Source: Pagrus major (taxonomy: Eukaryota > Chordata > Actinopteri > Spariformes > Sparidae). From it: DNA of 64,000 bases. Under the pieces are notes generated by a model that was given only the letters and a program-made list of their open reading frames with translations, was not told the DNA's origin and made no database searches. The stretch's first letter is position 1; each line of letters starts with the position of its first letter. The position numbers were made by a program, and so were the translations under genes. Below are positions 43,354-54,695 of the stretch, in pieces. Where the stretch lies: NCBI RefSeq assembly GCF_040436345.1, contig NC_133227.1, positions 26,780,671 through 26,844,670 on the forward strand, given 5' to 3'.

Positions 43354-45024
43354 CTACTTGAGCTCACACAACTCTGCTGTGTCACCAACACTGTTTGGAA
43401 GCCAAAATCCAGGATAGAGAGGCTGAGTGAACGTGGTCTGGACTCTGTGGAGGAGAGTGATGGTTTCAGAGACACTGTAGTAAGACAGAGTACCTGCACT
43501 ATGATCCAGGTAAACTCCTATTGTGGAGGACTGAGGACCTGAGATGGAAGTATCAATATCATTATGACTGAATTGATAACCTCCACTGTCACATCTTAAT
43601 GACCAGGATTTGTCATTAAATCCAAATCCACATTCATTCACGGTCCCTGTTCTGCTAATGTTCTTGTATGAAACTGCTATAAAAATTGTCCCGCTCCACT
43701 TCACCTCCCAGTAACAACGTCCAGTCAGACCCTCTCTACTCAGGACCTGCCACCATTCAACAAATCTGTCTGGGTGAGCTGAATATACCTGGTCTACTGA
43801 CAATGTTGCTTTTCTGTTCCTGTCACTTAATGACAAACGTGTGTTTGCTGTGTTTGGATCCAGTGTGATTTCACAAGAATACTTGAGAAGTTCAGTTCTG
43901 GTTCTGGGCTCTGCTTGAGGCAGTAAAACATCCACTTCAGTCACTGCCAGTGAGATCTTTGTCCACTCCTCACTCAGGACAGCCTGAAGTTTATCTCTGG
44001 CCTCCGACACAGCTGCTGTCACACCCTCAAAAGAGCACAGAGGACGTATAACAATGCTGGGTAAGTCTTTAGGTTCGCTCAGACGTGACAGTGAGAAGTA
44101 GTTGTTCAGGAAATGGAGATGATCTTCAGTGTGTGAGAGCTTCTCCAGCTCAGTGTCTTTCCTCCGCAGCTCAGTGATCTCCTGCTGCAGCTCCTCCTCA
44201 AGATCTTTAGCTCGACTCACTTCAGTTTTCTGCTGTAATCTGATCTGCTGCTTCACTTCAGAGCTTCTCTTCTCAATGAGACGGATCAACTCGGTGAAAG
44301 TCTTCTCGCTGTCCTCCACAGCTTTGTCAGCAGAAAGATTGATAGCCTCCACCCTCCGCTGAAGCACCTTGACGTCTTTCTCTCTGTCCTGGATTCTCTG
44401 TTGGATTGTTTGCTGACTCGCCCCGAGCTCCGTCTGCCTCTCAGCCCTTTCTGCTGCAGCAGAGACTGTGTCATGGCCTTTATGATCATCCATGGAGCAG
44501 AGATAACAGATACACTGCTGATCAGTGCGGCAGAAAATCTTCATCACCTCGTCATGGCGAGAGCAGATGTTCTCCTGAAGCTTTAAGGTGGCTTCAACCA
44601 GCTTGTGTTTCTTTAATGGAGCCACACTGTAGTGAGGCTGGAGGTGTTGCTCACAGTAAGAGGCCATACACACCAGACAGGACTTGAAGGCTTTCAGCTT
44701 CTTCCCAGTGCAGTAATCACAGGCCACGTCTCCAGGTCCAGCATAGGAATGATCAGGTGAAGCAGCTTGAAGTTGTACTTTCTTCACTTCCTCCACTAAC
44801 TCTGCTAACATGGTGTTTTTCACCAGGACAGGCCTCGGTGTGAAGCTCTGCCTGCACTGAGGGCAGCTGTGTGCTTCCTTGTCATTCTCCGTGTCCCAGA
44901 AGTCTTTAATACAGCTCATGCAGTAGCTGTGCCCACAGGGAATAGTCACCGGATCCTTCAGAAGATCCAGACAGATTGAACAGCTCCGTTTCTCTCGATC
45001 CAGCTGAAGCACATGCTGCGCCAT
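43354..45024 (-). CDS. TRIM E3 ubiquitin ligase copy 9 (C9), 556 aa
   Basis: Complete TRIM protein. The RING begins EKRSCSIC (Arg for Leu before the first Cys, shared with C10) and has IKDFWDTEN, with Phe in place of a non-ligand Cys. One codon is missing in PRY (KATLSVDQ for KATLMSVDQ). SPRY patches (about 43552-43770) are VEWW (the Gly before the patch is Val), TIFIAVS, TVNECGFGFN and RCDSGGYQFSHND, ending PGFWLPNSVGD. TIFIAVS and GFGFN-RCDSGGY are shared with C6, while the last patch matches C7 and C12. This is a clear example of patches being combined differently. The promoter is type C; the 3' flank is type B. Confidence 0.93.
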   Translation of the reverse strand: MAQHVLQLDREKRSCSICLDLLKDPVTIPCGHSYCMSCIKDFWDTENDKEAHSCPQCRQSFTPRPVLVKNTMLAELVEEVKKVQLQAASPDHSYAGPGDVACDYCTGKKLKAFKSCLVCMASYCEQHLQPHYSVAPLKKHKLVEATLKLQENICSRHDEVMKIFCRTDQQCICYLCSMDDHKGHDTVSAAAERAERQTELGASQQTIQQRIQDREKDVKVLQRRVEAINLSADKAVEDSEKTFTELIRLIEKRSSEVKQQIRLQQKTEVSRAKDLEEELQQEITELRRKDTELEKLSHTEDHLHFLNNYFSLSRLSEPKDLPSIVIRPLCSFEGVTAAVSEARDKLQAVLSEEWTKISLAVTEVDVLLPQAEPRTRTELLKYSCEITLDPNTANTRLSLSDRNRKATLSVDQVYSAHPDRFVEWWQVLSREGLTGRCYWEVKWSGTIFIAVSYKNISRTGTVNECGFGFNDKSWSLRCDSGGYQFSHNDIDTSISGPQSSTIGVYLDHSAGTLSYYSVSETITLLHRVQTTFTQPLYPGFWLPNSVGDTAELCELK

Positions 45025-47791
45025 TTCTCCTCCAGACGACAGTGAATGTCAGTGAGTTCGACTTTGTTAACAGATAAAAGCTGAGCTCATTTCCTTGATG
45101 TTTAGTCACTTATCTGTAGTGTATGAGCCTATCAGCTGTTGTACTTCATCACATGGTGTTCAGATCCATCTTTACACTGGTAGATTTATGAAATGGGAGG
45201 GAGCAATATATGTCTGAGCTGAATGGACTTTGAGAGTTTCTCAGAGCAGGGAGAGCCGAGCCTGGACAATAAAACAATAATAAATAAAGTTGGATTGGGG
45301 TTATAAAGTTGTGCTCCTCTCCAAGAAGAGAACCGATGTGAGGGTTGCAGCGTGACTCTCGCACTAAGTCACAGTTCATCTCTCAAAGAGAAATTAAAGG
45401 TTTGGTTTTCAACTACAAACATAATTCTGAAAATCCATGTAAAGTTCATCTTTCTGGGACAAATTGACAGGTTGGATTGGGTCTCTACCAGAGCCAGCAA
45501 GAGCTGCTTCCAGATTGGCCTATTAACTAAATGCCAAGAAGCAAGAAAGATTATGGTAATAACTATTCAGTTATCTAATTGCTGTTGTTGCTTTGCATTT
45601 ACACAGGTTGAGGCTTTGAGGAAACTTGTCAAAGAATGTGGTTCTGACTCAAAAGGCTCCTAAATGGGTCTCCTGATACACCTGAGGAGTATCAGCTCTG
45701 TTCACCCACAATATTACCTCAAAGTCATCCTGATCAATTTGCAGCCACTGCTTTAAATGCATACAATCAAATAACCTGCAAGGTGTGTGATTATTATCTA
45801 CAGGAAAGCAGCATTCAACCTCAACAAACCCAACATGAACTCACTACACAATGTATTCAAGTCAGTGTTGATGTAGTGGTGAGGTAGGTTACGTGGAAAA
45901 ACAGGTGATTCTTGCGCCATCTGCTGTTTGTGTCTGCACATAGAAGTGAGATTAGTTCATATAAACTGCAGCACAACAGCTGCCAAAATAAACAAGCATT
46001 CATTAATGAACAGCAAAATACAAATCCAGTGACAGTCAGCAAGATCAAGTGAAAAGGAAACAGCTTGTGGTGTGTTCATCTGCACACTGCAGCAGACTAG
46101 TCTCTGTTAATGAGCTTTGTTCCCTCCACTGTGCAACTTACAGTTCATCTTTGCACTATTGTCCTCTGGTGCTGAACAGCAGAGCAAAGGGACTGGTTCA
46201 GGTCTGATCCCTACACCACAGTTAAAGCCAGATCACATCTTTAAGAGTCCTGCAGTTTAAACAGTGTTATTGGGTTCCTCCTGTTCTGTCGGCCTCCACT
46301 GTCGCCCCGTTATTTTCAGACTCTCTGAGGTACAAATTGTGAAGATGCTAAAAATGGTGAAAGGTCAAACAACAGTCTGCTCACCAGAGAAAGAGATTAA
46401 CAGCTGAAAGAGTTTCTTCTTTTGGAGCTTCATGCCTTCACAGAGACAGAGGGTCTTTTCTCACTCCTTGGCCACTGTAAAGACAATGAGAGCAGATGCT
46501 TTCATAGTTTTTACACTGATCATATGTGGGTTTTAAATGCAGATGGTGTCTTGCATTGCAGTTTTAATTTTTCTTGCCGCCATCTTTAGGCTCTATAGCC
46601 AGGGCTGACAATGAGGGGGTCAATAGGGGAAAGCTTTCTGGGCTCCAGCCTCTAGGGGGGGCCGTTGGAGACCAGCTTTAATCATGTTCATCCTAATGTA
46701 GGCGATGATAACCACATTTAATTTAGATTCAATGTGCTAATCATTACACTTATACAATATATATTTCATTATTTGTCTTTATATTTAGACATTTATCTAT
46801 TCTTTTATTTTTATTTTACATTGCAAGAGAGACAGTAAACACATCATGATGTGAAAATAATTTCATGATTCTGCTTTTTCTGATAAAATGACCCATCAAC
46901 TCCAACATGAAGTGGATGTTATTTGATTAGCCTTCATCACCCTCCCTGTGTGTTTGTTACCAAAATACCTGAAAAACTGACTGATTGAAGAAAAGAGTTA
47001 GAAGGCAAATTGCTCTAGATATAATATTTAGGCAGTTTGATTCATCAAAGAATAGAGGTTTACTGTTAAAATGATGACAAGTCAGTTATTTATTCATGTT
47101 TTCATTTATTTTCAGGGTTTTGAACAATGATTTTCAGACGTTTCCAAAAAAAGTTACTGTGTAAAGACACTTTACAACTCTTCCAAAGATGAGGAGAAAA
47201 CTCTTTTTCAGAAGGTAAAATTTAATTCATATCTGTTTCCCCAGCATCACTAATTTTACTGATTAATGTGAATTTGCAATATCATTACAATAACAACATA
47301 GTATGCAGCACAGACGGCAGTATGTAAACTACTAAAGAGAAAACAAATGGCACAAATCATGTTCATGAAGATGTGGTACAACTTAAATCACCTTTATCTT
47401 TAGAATAAAACATTACTACTATTACTTACAATACATATTTACATACATCACTTTTATTCATTTTGTAGTTTTTGACATAATTGTTAAAAAAAAGTCAACT
47501 CTAAGTAGGACAACAACAGATTTCATCAGACATTTTGCATAAGTAATATTTTCCACACACGGTATAAAATGGAAATGTTTTAGTAAATATCCAATTTCAA
47601 CAAACAACACAGTTTAATCCCTATGTAGCAAATAAAGAGATTTTTTTTCATGTCACCATTTCATTGAATTGACAAACAAACAAACAAAAATGAAAAATCA
47701 TCATGGTCCCACCTCCTATGTTTGATCAGTGCAGTGCAGACACACCTCAACATGTACAGCACCACAGATGAGTCTCTCTTTAATCTCCTGT
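45025..47791. other. Spacer S9, shortened type C plus type A
   Basis: Type C promoter and exon-like pieces up to about 45672, then the same deletion join to the A block as in S4 (gggtctcctgatacacc). The A block and 3' flank of C10 follow. It is the shortest A spacer. No gene is seen. Confidence 0.7.
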
Positions 47792-49465
47792 CTACTTGAG
47801 CTCACACAACTCTGCTGTGTCACCATCATTGTATGGAAGCCAAAATCCAGGATAGAGAGGCTGAGTGAACGTGGTCTGGACTCTGTGGAGGAGAGTGATG
47901 GTTTCAGAGACGCTGTAGTAAGACAGAGTACCTGCACTATGATCCAGGTAAACTCCTATTGTGGAGGACTGAGGGCCTGAGATGGAAGTATCAATATCAT
48001 TATGTCTGAATTTATAACCTCCACTGTTACATCCTAATGACCAGGATTTGTCATTCAATCCAAATACACATTCATTCATAGTCCCTGTTCTGCTAATGTT
48101 CTTGTATGTAACTGCTATATCAACGTACCCGCTCCACTTCACCTCCCAGTAACAACGTCCAGTCAGACCCTCTCTACTCAGGACCTGCCACCATTCACCA
48201 AATCTGTCTGGGTGAGCTGAATATACCTGGTCTACTGACATTAATGTTGCTTTTCTGTTCCTGTCACTTAATAACAAACGTGTGTTTGCTGTGTTTGGAT
48301 CCAGTGTGATCTCGCAAGAATACTTGAGAAGTTCAGTTCTGGTTCTGGGCTCTGCTTGAGGCAGTAAAACATCCACTTCAGTCACTGCCAGTGAGATCTT
48401 TGTCCACTCCTCACTCAGGACAGCCTGAAGTTTATCTCTGGCCTCCGACACAGCTGCTGTCACACCCTCAAAAGAGCACAGAGGACGTATAACAATGCTG
48501 GGTAAGTCTTTAGGTTCGCTCAGACGTGACAGTGAGAAGTAGTTGTTCAGGAAATGGAGATGATCTTCAGTGTGTGAGAGCTTCTCCAGCTCAGTGTCTT
48601 TCCTCCGCAGCTCAGTGATCTCCTGCCGCAGCTCCTCCTCAAGATCTTTAGCTCGACTCACTTCAGTTTTCTGCTGTGATCTGATCTGCTGCTTCACTTC
48701 AGAGCTTCTCTTCTCAATGAGACGGATCAACTGGGTGAATGTCTTCTCACTGTCCTCCACAGCTTTGTCAGCAGAAAGATTGATCACCTCCACCCTCCGC
48801 TGAAGCACCTTGACGTCTTTCTCTCTGTCCTGGATTCTCTGTTGGATTGTTTGCTGACTCGCCCCGAGCTCCGTCTGCCTCTCAGCCCTTTCTGCTGCAG
48901 CAGAGACTGTGTCATGGCCTTTATGATCATCCATGGAGCAGAGAATACAGATACACTGCTGATCAGTGCGGCAGAAAATCTTCATCACCTCGTCATGGCG
49001 AGAGCAGATGTTCTCCTGAAGCTTTAAGGTGGCTTCAACCAGCTTGTGTTTCTTTAATGGAGCCACACTGTAGTGAGGCTGGAGGTGTTGCTCACAGTAA
49101 GAGGCCATACACACCAGACAGGACTTGAAGGCTTTCAGCTTCTTCCCAGTGCAGTAATCACAGGCCACGTCTCCAGGTCCAGCATAGGAATGATCAGGTG
49201 AAGCAGCTTGAAGTTGTACTTTCTTCACTTCCTCCACTAACTCTGCTAACATGGTGTTTTTCACCAGGACAGGCCTCGGTGTGAAGCTCTGCCTGCACTG
49301 AGGGCAGCTGTGTGCTTCCTTGTCATTCTCCGTGTCCCAGCAGTCTTTAATACAGCTCATGCAGTAGCTGTGCCCACAGGGAATAGTCACCGGATCCTTC
49401 AGAAGATCCAGACAGATTGAACAGCTCCGTTTCTCTCGATCCAGCTGAAGCACTTGCTGCGCCAT
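47792..49465 (-). CDS. TRIM E3 ubiquitin ligase copy 10 (C10), 557 aa
   Basis: Complete TRIM protein starting MAQQVLQ (Gln for His at residue 4, unique). RING starts EKRSC like C9. B-box2 has CICILC like C1 and C12. The coiled coil carries VEVINLS and LRQEI; PRY has TRLLLSD. SPRY patches (about 47990-48208) are GEWW, YVDIAVT, TMNECVFGLN and GCNSGGYKFRHND, ending PGFWLPYNDGD. The upstream region is a hybrid: type C sequence next to the ATG changes to type A sequence about 85 bp upstream. The 3' flank is type A. Its spacer S10 carries the hAT insertion. Confidence 0.93.
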   Translation of the reverse strand: MAQQVLQLDREKRSCSICLDLLKDPVTIPCGHSYCMSCIKDCWDTENDKEAHSCPQCRQSFTPRPVLVKNTMLAELVEEVKKVQLQAASPDHSYAGPGDVACDYCTGKKLKAFKSCLVCMASYCEQHLQPHYSVAPLKKHKLVEATLKLQENICSRHDEVMKIFCRTDQQCICILCSMDDHKGHDTVSAAAERAERQTELGASQQTIQQRIQDREKDVKVLQRRVEVINLSADKAVEDSEKTFTQLIRLIEKRSSEVKQQIRSQQKTEVSRAKDLEEELRQEITELRRKDTELEKLSHTEDHLHFLNNYFSLSRLSEPKDLPSIVIRPLCSFEGVTAAVSEARDKLQAVLSEEWTKISLAVTEVDVLLPQAEPRTRTELLKYSCEITLDPNTANTRLLLSDRNRKATLMSVDQVYSAHPDRFGEWWQVLSREGLTGRCYWEVKWSGYVDIAVTYKNISRTGTMNECVFGLNDKSWSLGCNSGGYKFRHNDIDTSISGPQSSTIGVYLDHSAGTLSYYSVSETITLLHRVQTTFTQPLYPGFWLPYNDGDTAELCELK

Positions 49466-51255
49466 TTCTCCTCCAGACGACAGTGAATGTCAGTGAGTTC
49501 GACTTTGTTAACAGATAAAAGCTGAGCTCATTTCCTTGATGTTTAGTCACTGGTCTGTAGTGTATGAGCCTATCAGCTGTTGTATTTCATCACATGGTGT
49601 TTAGACCCATGTTTTCACTGGCAGATCTATGAAAGGGGAGGAACTACCAACATCAGAGCTGAATGTGCTGTGAGAGTTTCTCAGAGCAGGAGGAGCCGAG
49701 CCTGGCCAGTCAGTAACGTCTGGGTGGGGTTAAAAAGTTGTGCTTGATCCAGGAAGAGGAGGGTTGTGAGAGTTGCATTGTGTATCAGCGCTCAGAAATA
49801 GTGCACCTCTCAGATAATTATATAATTAACCCGCGTTCCCAGAGGAACCTGATTTACAGGGTACAAGGTTCCTTTTTCTTTCTGTCATCTCACAACAGGG
49901 TTGTTTGACAAAATACTTGCTGAATTCCCTTTATGCTCCTCACTAAAAAAAAAAACAAATCTGTAAATGGATGAATAAAAAATAAGACACAACAACAAAC
50001 AATTTCTTGTAGTTGAGAGCAGAGGATGAGTTCAGGAGTCTCCCAGCCTGAGGAAAGAAGCTGCTCTGTAGTCTGGTGGTGAAGCAGACTAGTAACACCT
50101 GTACTTCTACATGTTTGTTGTGAAAAGATGAAACATTTCTTGGTCCATATTCTGCTCTAACTGGGTTCATTGTCCTGACCGGTCAGATTCTGTGGTGGAT
50201 ATTTTGTGCTTGGCGTTTGTTTCTTCCTCTGTTGTGCTTGCAGAGGTGCATTGAGAGGCTGGGCGGAGCTTCCCACTCACCGGAGCTGCTGACACACGCT
50301 CACCTGCAGCAGGTTGGCAGTTAGTCTTGCTGATAAAGCCCTGCTCTCCACGCTACCTGCTTCCAGGTGATTTCATCAGTTCGATGTGGTACATGGCTCC
50401 TGTTAGATCGTCGTTTTGTATGACTTGTAGTTTTTTCGTGTTCACTCTACACACAGTGTTCACCTGCACCTGCACCTCTGCAGCCAGCAGCCTCACCCTG
50501 TGCTCACCAGAGTCTCAACTCACCACGCTACCTCACCTCCACCTGTACGGTTTTCATCAGATATGACGATGACAGCAAAATCTGGCCTAAACAAGTCAGT
50601 TTCCTCAGACAGAACAATGGTTCTTCTAACATGTTCTTGTCACGTTGTAGAAAGTCTTTCACAAACAATTAGTGTGTGTCTTTTGTGTTATTCATCAAAA
50701 CCACTAACTGCATTATTTGGATATAAACATAGATACCAAGCAAAATTCGATACATTATTCTTAAAAAGTTAAATTTGTCCCAGTAAAATTAAAAATGCAA
50801 TCTTATCTGTTATATGAATGTGTTTCTGAATGCACTGACTTTGCTTGATCTGGCACTTAATTACACAAAAGCATTATTATTTGATGTCATACTTGTGCGA
50901 ACGTTTCCTGACCAAAGCCTCAAATATCTTATTTGTGTTCTTGCTTAAAGAAATAAGAAAGTACTTGAGATGCTGGTTTTGATTTGCGTTTTAAAGCTGA
51001 ATCATAAACAGACGAGACCATCACTGACAAGACTGTCAGCAGCTGCTGGCCTCTATTCTGTGTTACTGCACTTGTGAGCCAGCAGGTTATATTTGTTGGG
51101 GGAAGCTGCAGGTGGCGCTGTTCCTCCAGAGCAGACAGCCAAAGCTGTAGGAGATTCATTAGAAGCAGAGGGAAGCAGTGAACAGGCCATTAAACATGTC
51201 TACATTGTAAAGTAAAGGCAAGGGCGTAGGTTTGGTCTCAGCTTTGGTAGTGACA

Positions 51256-51272
51256 TTACCAGGGGTGGACTG
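51256..51272. mobile_element. Possible second hAT-like end inside the insertion
   Basis: caggggtggactgggac resembles the terminal sequence of another abundant fish hAT-type family (recalled). It lies 37 bp inside the outer end. No matching opposite end was found by eye, so it may be a truncated nested copy. Confidence 0.3.
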
Positions 51273-52341
51273 GGACAAAAATTCAGCTCTGGCATTTTCT
51301 GTCCAGACCAGCCCACTATATTATCAGCGGACACCACGAAGAAGTCCACAAATCTCGTGGCGTCCTTTCTCACACATACTACAAAGGAGAGTCATATTCC
51401 TTGATAGCAGTTAACAAATAAAGCACGTAGCTATGAACTCAAGGACTAAAACTGACAGCTATAGCAATCAACCAATCAATCTTTGTTCATTATAGTGTCA
51501 AATCACAACAGAAGTTATGTTATGACCAGGGGTGGGACGAGACTAACGGGAAGAACCCAAAACCAGAGACGGGGTGGAGTTTTTCTCACATCATTACTTA
51601 CATTTGCACAACAGTTGGTGCATTTCTCAAAACAATTAGTACAAACTGCAAAACCTTGTTGATAACCTGCAAAAGCATGTCACATGCTCAAAATAGAGGT
51701 CATTCCTCAAAACCAAGTATTCCTATCAATGAAAGTGTGTGTGTCATAAAAAAAAGTCCTGACACCATCATTTATGAACAAGGTAGTCAAATGGCTTTGT
51801 CGTGTTTTCATTAGGACACTTTACTAGTGTTTCCCAATGCAAAAAAGCCAGATCTTTGTGACCTGAAAATGCTCAAGACTATACACTAACACTATACACA
51901 GCCATTTGAAAACTACAGTAAAAGTAACACATTTACACACAAATTATACCTATTAGATAGTTATCACCTCAGTAAACAATAAATGAATTGAAAGATTACA
52001 ATAAATTCAATGGTAAATATTGCAAATTAAATTTATTATTATATTATTATATTTATTATATTTATTATTTACTTGTGTTTTGTATCTCTGTTTACAGCTC
52101 ATCAGGCCACGTGAATGTTTACTGTTGCTATGGCAACAAGAGACCGCTGACGTTAGCATCTGTTAGCTAGCTTAGCTAAATCATCTGAACAAAAATAACC
52201 CATAATATCACAATTCGGCGTATTTGAACAAAATCAACCACAACTACCAACAGTCACAGCCCTTTAACTCTGGGCTGATGTGCTGCCACATGTTAGATTG
52301 TCAAAGTTAGAAAATAACGACTTCAGTCCCTGAGGAGCTAC

Positions 52342-52383
52342 GTTAGCATTAGCGGCAGCTGCGTTAGCATTAGCGGCAGCTGC
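52342..52383. repeat. Two tandem 21-bp units in the hAT element
   Basis: Two perfect head-to-tail units of gttagcattagcggcag plus ctgc. This is a small internal tandem duplication, useful as a marker for this element. Confidence 0.8.
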
Positions 52384-52459
52384 GTTCATCAGTATGCAGT
52401 TAGTGAGGTCGCATCACATTCAATGTAAAAACGTTTTTTTACTTTGTTTTGGACATGTC

Positions 52460-52703
52460 TCAAACATTTAGCCGAGCCAGCCCCAGGCTGACGTTACTGA
52501 CCCTGTCTGCCTCCACTCGCTCATCATCGTCAGGTCCTCCTCCCTCGTCTCCCGGCGCAGCAGCACCTGTGGCTGCTGGCGGGTCGGTGTCACTGGTCCC
52601 GGCACCAAAAAGCTCCGTCAACTTCGCACATTTAGCAGCCTCCACCTCCAGAGACTTCAACTTTTTAATCGCTGTTTCTCAGCTGTTTCTTCCTCTTATC
52701 CAT
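52460..52703 (-). pseudogene. Remnant of hAT transposase N-terminus
   Basis: Reading the minus strand from an ATG at 52703 gives MDKRKKQLRNS. A neighbouring frame then gives KSLEVEAAKCAKLTELF and a Pro/Gly/Asp-rich stretch, so one frameshift separates the two parts. Such a basic, low-complexity start resembles fish hAT transposases of the zinc-finger type (recalled, not searched). The conserved catalytic and dimerisation parts are absent. Confidence 0.4.
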
Positions 52704-53220
52704 TTCAAGTAGCGGACACAGTTTGGAAGATGCTCACTACTACCACTCACTAACGTTACTACTGGCTCAGCAGCAGACAAATATTGGTAGTGACTATTTT
52801 GCAATCCTCGAACATTGGTTGTGACATGTCACGACCATCTATATAGAAACCTACGCCCATGAGTAAAGGTACGGCTCATCACACTTTACACTTTGGATTT
52901 TAAAGATGGCGAGATCAGATCATGTCTGCTTCTTATGTTGCTATTTATTATGTTGTTTTAGGTACATTACCACAGACCTGTGGAGAACTTGAATCTGACT
53001 GATGGGAAGCTGGTGTGTTCATGAAAATGGTTGTGAAATGATTGAGTACAAACAGGCGTGAGACAGAACAGAGAGATGCCGTAGTTTTATGGGTTTAATA
53101 TTCGTCTTTTCACGTCATGCTTGATGCACTGTCGACACAGGAGATCTCAGATAGTCAAATATGATTTTGATCCAGAAAACTGTTTGACGACACTACTTAA
53201 TATTTTAAGTATAAAACATG

Positions 53221-53706
53221 AAGGAACCAGTTCAGCAAAAATTTAAATTCAGTCATTGTCTTCTCACCTTCCTGCTGATGGAAAGTGAGATGAAGTTTCC
53301 AAGTCCACAAAACATTTCTGGAGCTTCAAAGCAAAACAAAAAAACAAAAAACAAACATAAAATGGCTCCTTACAGCTCGTCCGGCGTAATACAAGTTTCT
53401 GGAAGCCCCAAGATCCCAAATTGATTTAGAAGATTTCATTTAAAGCCTTTTTAACCCCAGTTCTTCAGCTGCTAAGCTAAAAGTGTTAGCGCACCCCATC
53501 TGAATTGGACACACAAGCTCGACAGCGAGTCGAGGGTTTAAATATTGTCTTTTCACATCAATTTTGGATCTCGGGGGCTTCTGGATTACACCAGACGAGC
53601 TACATGGAGCCATTTTGTTTCGCTGTGAAGCTCCAGAAATGTTTTGTTGACTATGAAAATTCACCACGACTGACTGGATTTTCATTTTGGATTGAACTTT
53701 TCCTTT
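53221..53706. mobile_element. Foldback MITE in S10
   Basis: Same element at the same place as in S5, with a slightly fuller left arm (it keeps ttacagctcgt). The shared position shows it was present before the B-long spacer was duplicated. Confidence 0.75.
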
Positions 53707-54440
53707 AAAAGTTGCGGCAATGAACATTCAGTTTTTGGTATTATATTTATATACAGGCATTTCAAATCCTGATGGTGAAGAGACAGTATTGCTTCACTGC
53801 GTCACTCTCTCATGACAAAACCTAAATCATTTAAATTTGGTGCAATAACCTGTTGTACGTATTGTACTGTGAACACTTTGATACTATCACTTTTTATTAT
53901 GGTTGTATTTTTATACTTGTGTAGAAGGCCTTCTGTCACCTGTTCTGTTGACGTGTGTGGTGTTAACAAAGTTTACTGAAATGTCACATCCAGTACAAAC
54001 ATCCTTTTTCACCCTCCTTTACCAAAGAATACGATGTTATCCAGCCTGTAGGCGTCGATGCTATTTGACTTTTAAAAAGACTTCAGCATCTCACAAATTA
54101 ATCTTAGCATGAAAATTACTGTGTAAAACATAAACGAAGAAGCACTTGGAGACCATGATCCCATAAAAGATAGTGTGATTGTTTGGATTAGTAAAGAAAA
54201 CCTTTAAGTTGTCTCATATTAAGCAGGTTTTTTTTGAATGCATTGTAAATTTGCTATGATGTAAAATTATTTCCTTACATTTTATCGTATTTATATTCAT
54301 GTTATTCTACTTTGAAAGTAGTTTTCTTTTTGTGTAATTCTTATGTAGCCATGTTTGATATTTAGCTAAAGGTGACGACTGACATGATTCCCGGCTGTCT
54401 CACATTCTGGATTTTAGTTTTATTTTAACAGGTTTTATCA

Positions 54441-54695
54441 GTTGCATGTTATCAGGCCCAGCAGCTTTACTCACATTCAGTCTCGGCTGGTTTTTTTTCT
54501 CATACCCGCTGTGGATTATGACAGTGGGCAGTCCTCTGGAGGCAGAGTAGACCCTACAGCTGACTCTCTGAGATCATAGCGAGCATAAAATGTTTCAAGT
54601 TCATCTGGGAACGTGGCCTCACATCGGATGGGGCCAGTCCTGCATTGTTTAGGATCGTCTGCCAAATATCTTCAACGTCGTTGGTGTCGCGGTCT
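54441..54695 (-). mobile_element. LINE (L2-like) reverse-transcriptase fragment in S10
   Basis: Same fragment as in S5 with a few substitutions, at the matching place in the B-long block. The same FPDEL and KAAGPDN motifs are readable. Confidence 0.6.

Larger units (their letters stand above)
51219..52861. mobile_element. hAT-type DNA transposon, internally deleted, in S10
   Basis: The ends are imperfect inverted repeats: caagggcgtaggttt at the left, and the right end reads catgggcgtaggttt on the other strand. The element is flanked by identical 8-bp direct repeats, agtaaagg at 51211-51218 and 52862-52869. The same locus in S5 has a single agtaaagg (23815-23822) and no insert. An 8-bp duplication with ca-ggg-type ends is typical of hAT elements. 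At 1.64 kb it is too short for a full transposase gene and is presumably non-autonomous. The interior holds an AT-rich stretch near 52021-52075 and a Lys-rich coding remnant on the minus strand. Confidence 0.85.

Noticed and set aside
51470-51520. Short stretch near caatcaatctttgttc resembling a common fish interspersed repeat
   Set aside because: Too short and too diverged to delimit or name.
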